DNA from: Chara braunii
Taxonomy: Eukaryota > Streptophyta > Charophyceae > Charales > Characeae
NCBI GenBank assembly: GCA_003427395.1
Contig: BFEA01000418.1
Coordinates: forward strand, 884,431 to 910,572
Direction: 5' to 3'
DNA length: 26,142 nt
The first letter of the stretch is position 1. Each line of letters starts with the position of its first letter. The notes beneath the pieces were generated by a model that was not told the origin of the DNA, searched no databases, and saw nothing but the letters and a program-made list of their open reading frames with translations. Made by a program: the position numbers and the translations under genes. Below, piece after piece: positions 26,061-26,142 of the stretch.

Positions 26061-26142
<82 letters not shown>
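26061..26142 (+). repeat. (CT)41 microsatellite to window end
   Basis: Forty-one uninterrupted CT units reach the last base. As with the internal gap, the sequence probably stops here because the repeat could not be crossed. Confidence 0.97.

Overview
This window is eukaryotic nuclear DNA, repeat-dominated and with no intact protein-coding gene that I can defend. It most likely comes from the plant/green-algal lineage. The evidence is a decayed L1-type LINE with an RVT domain and a plant-style zf-RVT tail, a decayed chromodomain-bearing Ty3 element (chromovirus), GT-AG introns of minimal size, and very abundant simple repeats. A streptophyte alga is a guess from overall texture and cannot be proved here. 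The window starts in a T/G homopolymer, contains a 20-N gap inside a CT microsatellite, and ends in a CT microsatellite.

Layout. 1-1.4 kb: diverged direct duplications (471-bp offset, then a 205-bp tandem pair). 1.9-7.15 kb, minus strand: a LINE with ORF1, then ORF2 (endonuclease, reverse transcriptase, zf-RVT), broken by stops and frameshifts. 7.45-10.94 kb, minus strand: a chromovirus remnant with two diverged LTRs around an integrase plus chromodomain reading frame that stops a few bases before the 3' LTR. 11.0-13.0 kb: three copies of a ~310-bp repeat (one inverted, two direct), TA and CT microsatellites, and a 755-bp element with terminal inverted repeats sitting in a TA tract. 13.1-16.3 kb: a strongly strand-asymmetric G/T array with G-quadruplex-type runs.

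The right half is different: 17.0-18.1 kb is unusually dense in perfect hairpins and carries a duplicated TATA-box module. 19.03-19.63 kb is a five-copy ~120-bp tandem array. 19.87-20.54 kb holds six stem-loops whose ~20-nt loop is conserved while the stems differ and stay complementary. 21.1-22.6 kb is CAG/Gln-rich with two good intron-like segments. 22.9-23.37 kb is a ~180-bp tandem repeat in which each unit carries a 10-bp-stem/10-nt-loop hairpin, again with conserved loop pattern and co-changing stem. 23.78-24.15 kb is a broken unknown reading frame.

The most interesting material is the two families of covarying hairpins and the hairpin-dense segment at 17 kb. The mobile elements are ordinary in type and dead. 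No operon-like or pathway relationship between genes can be argued.
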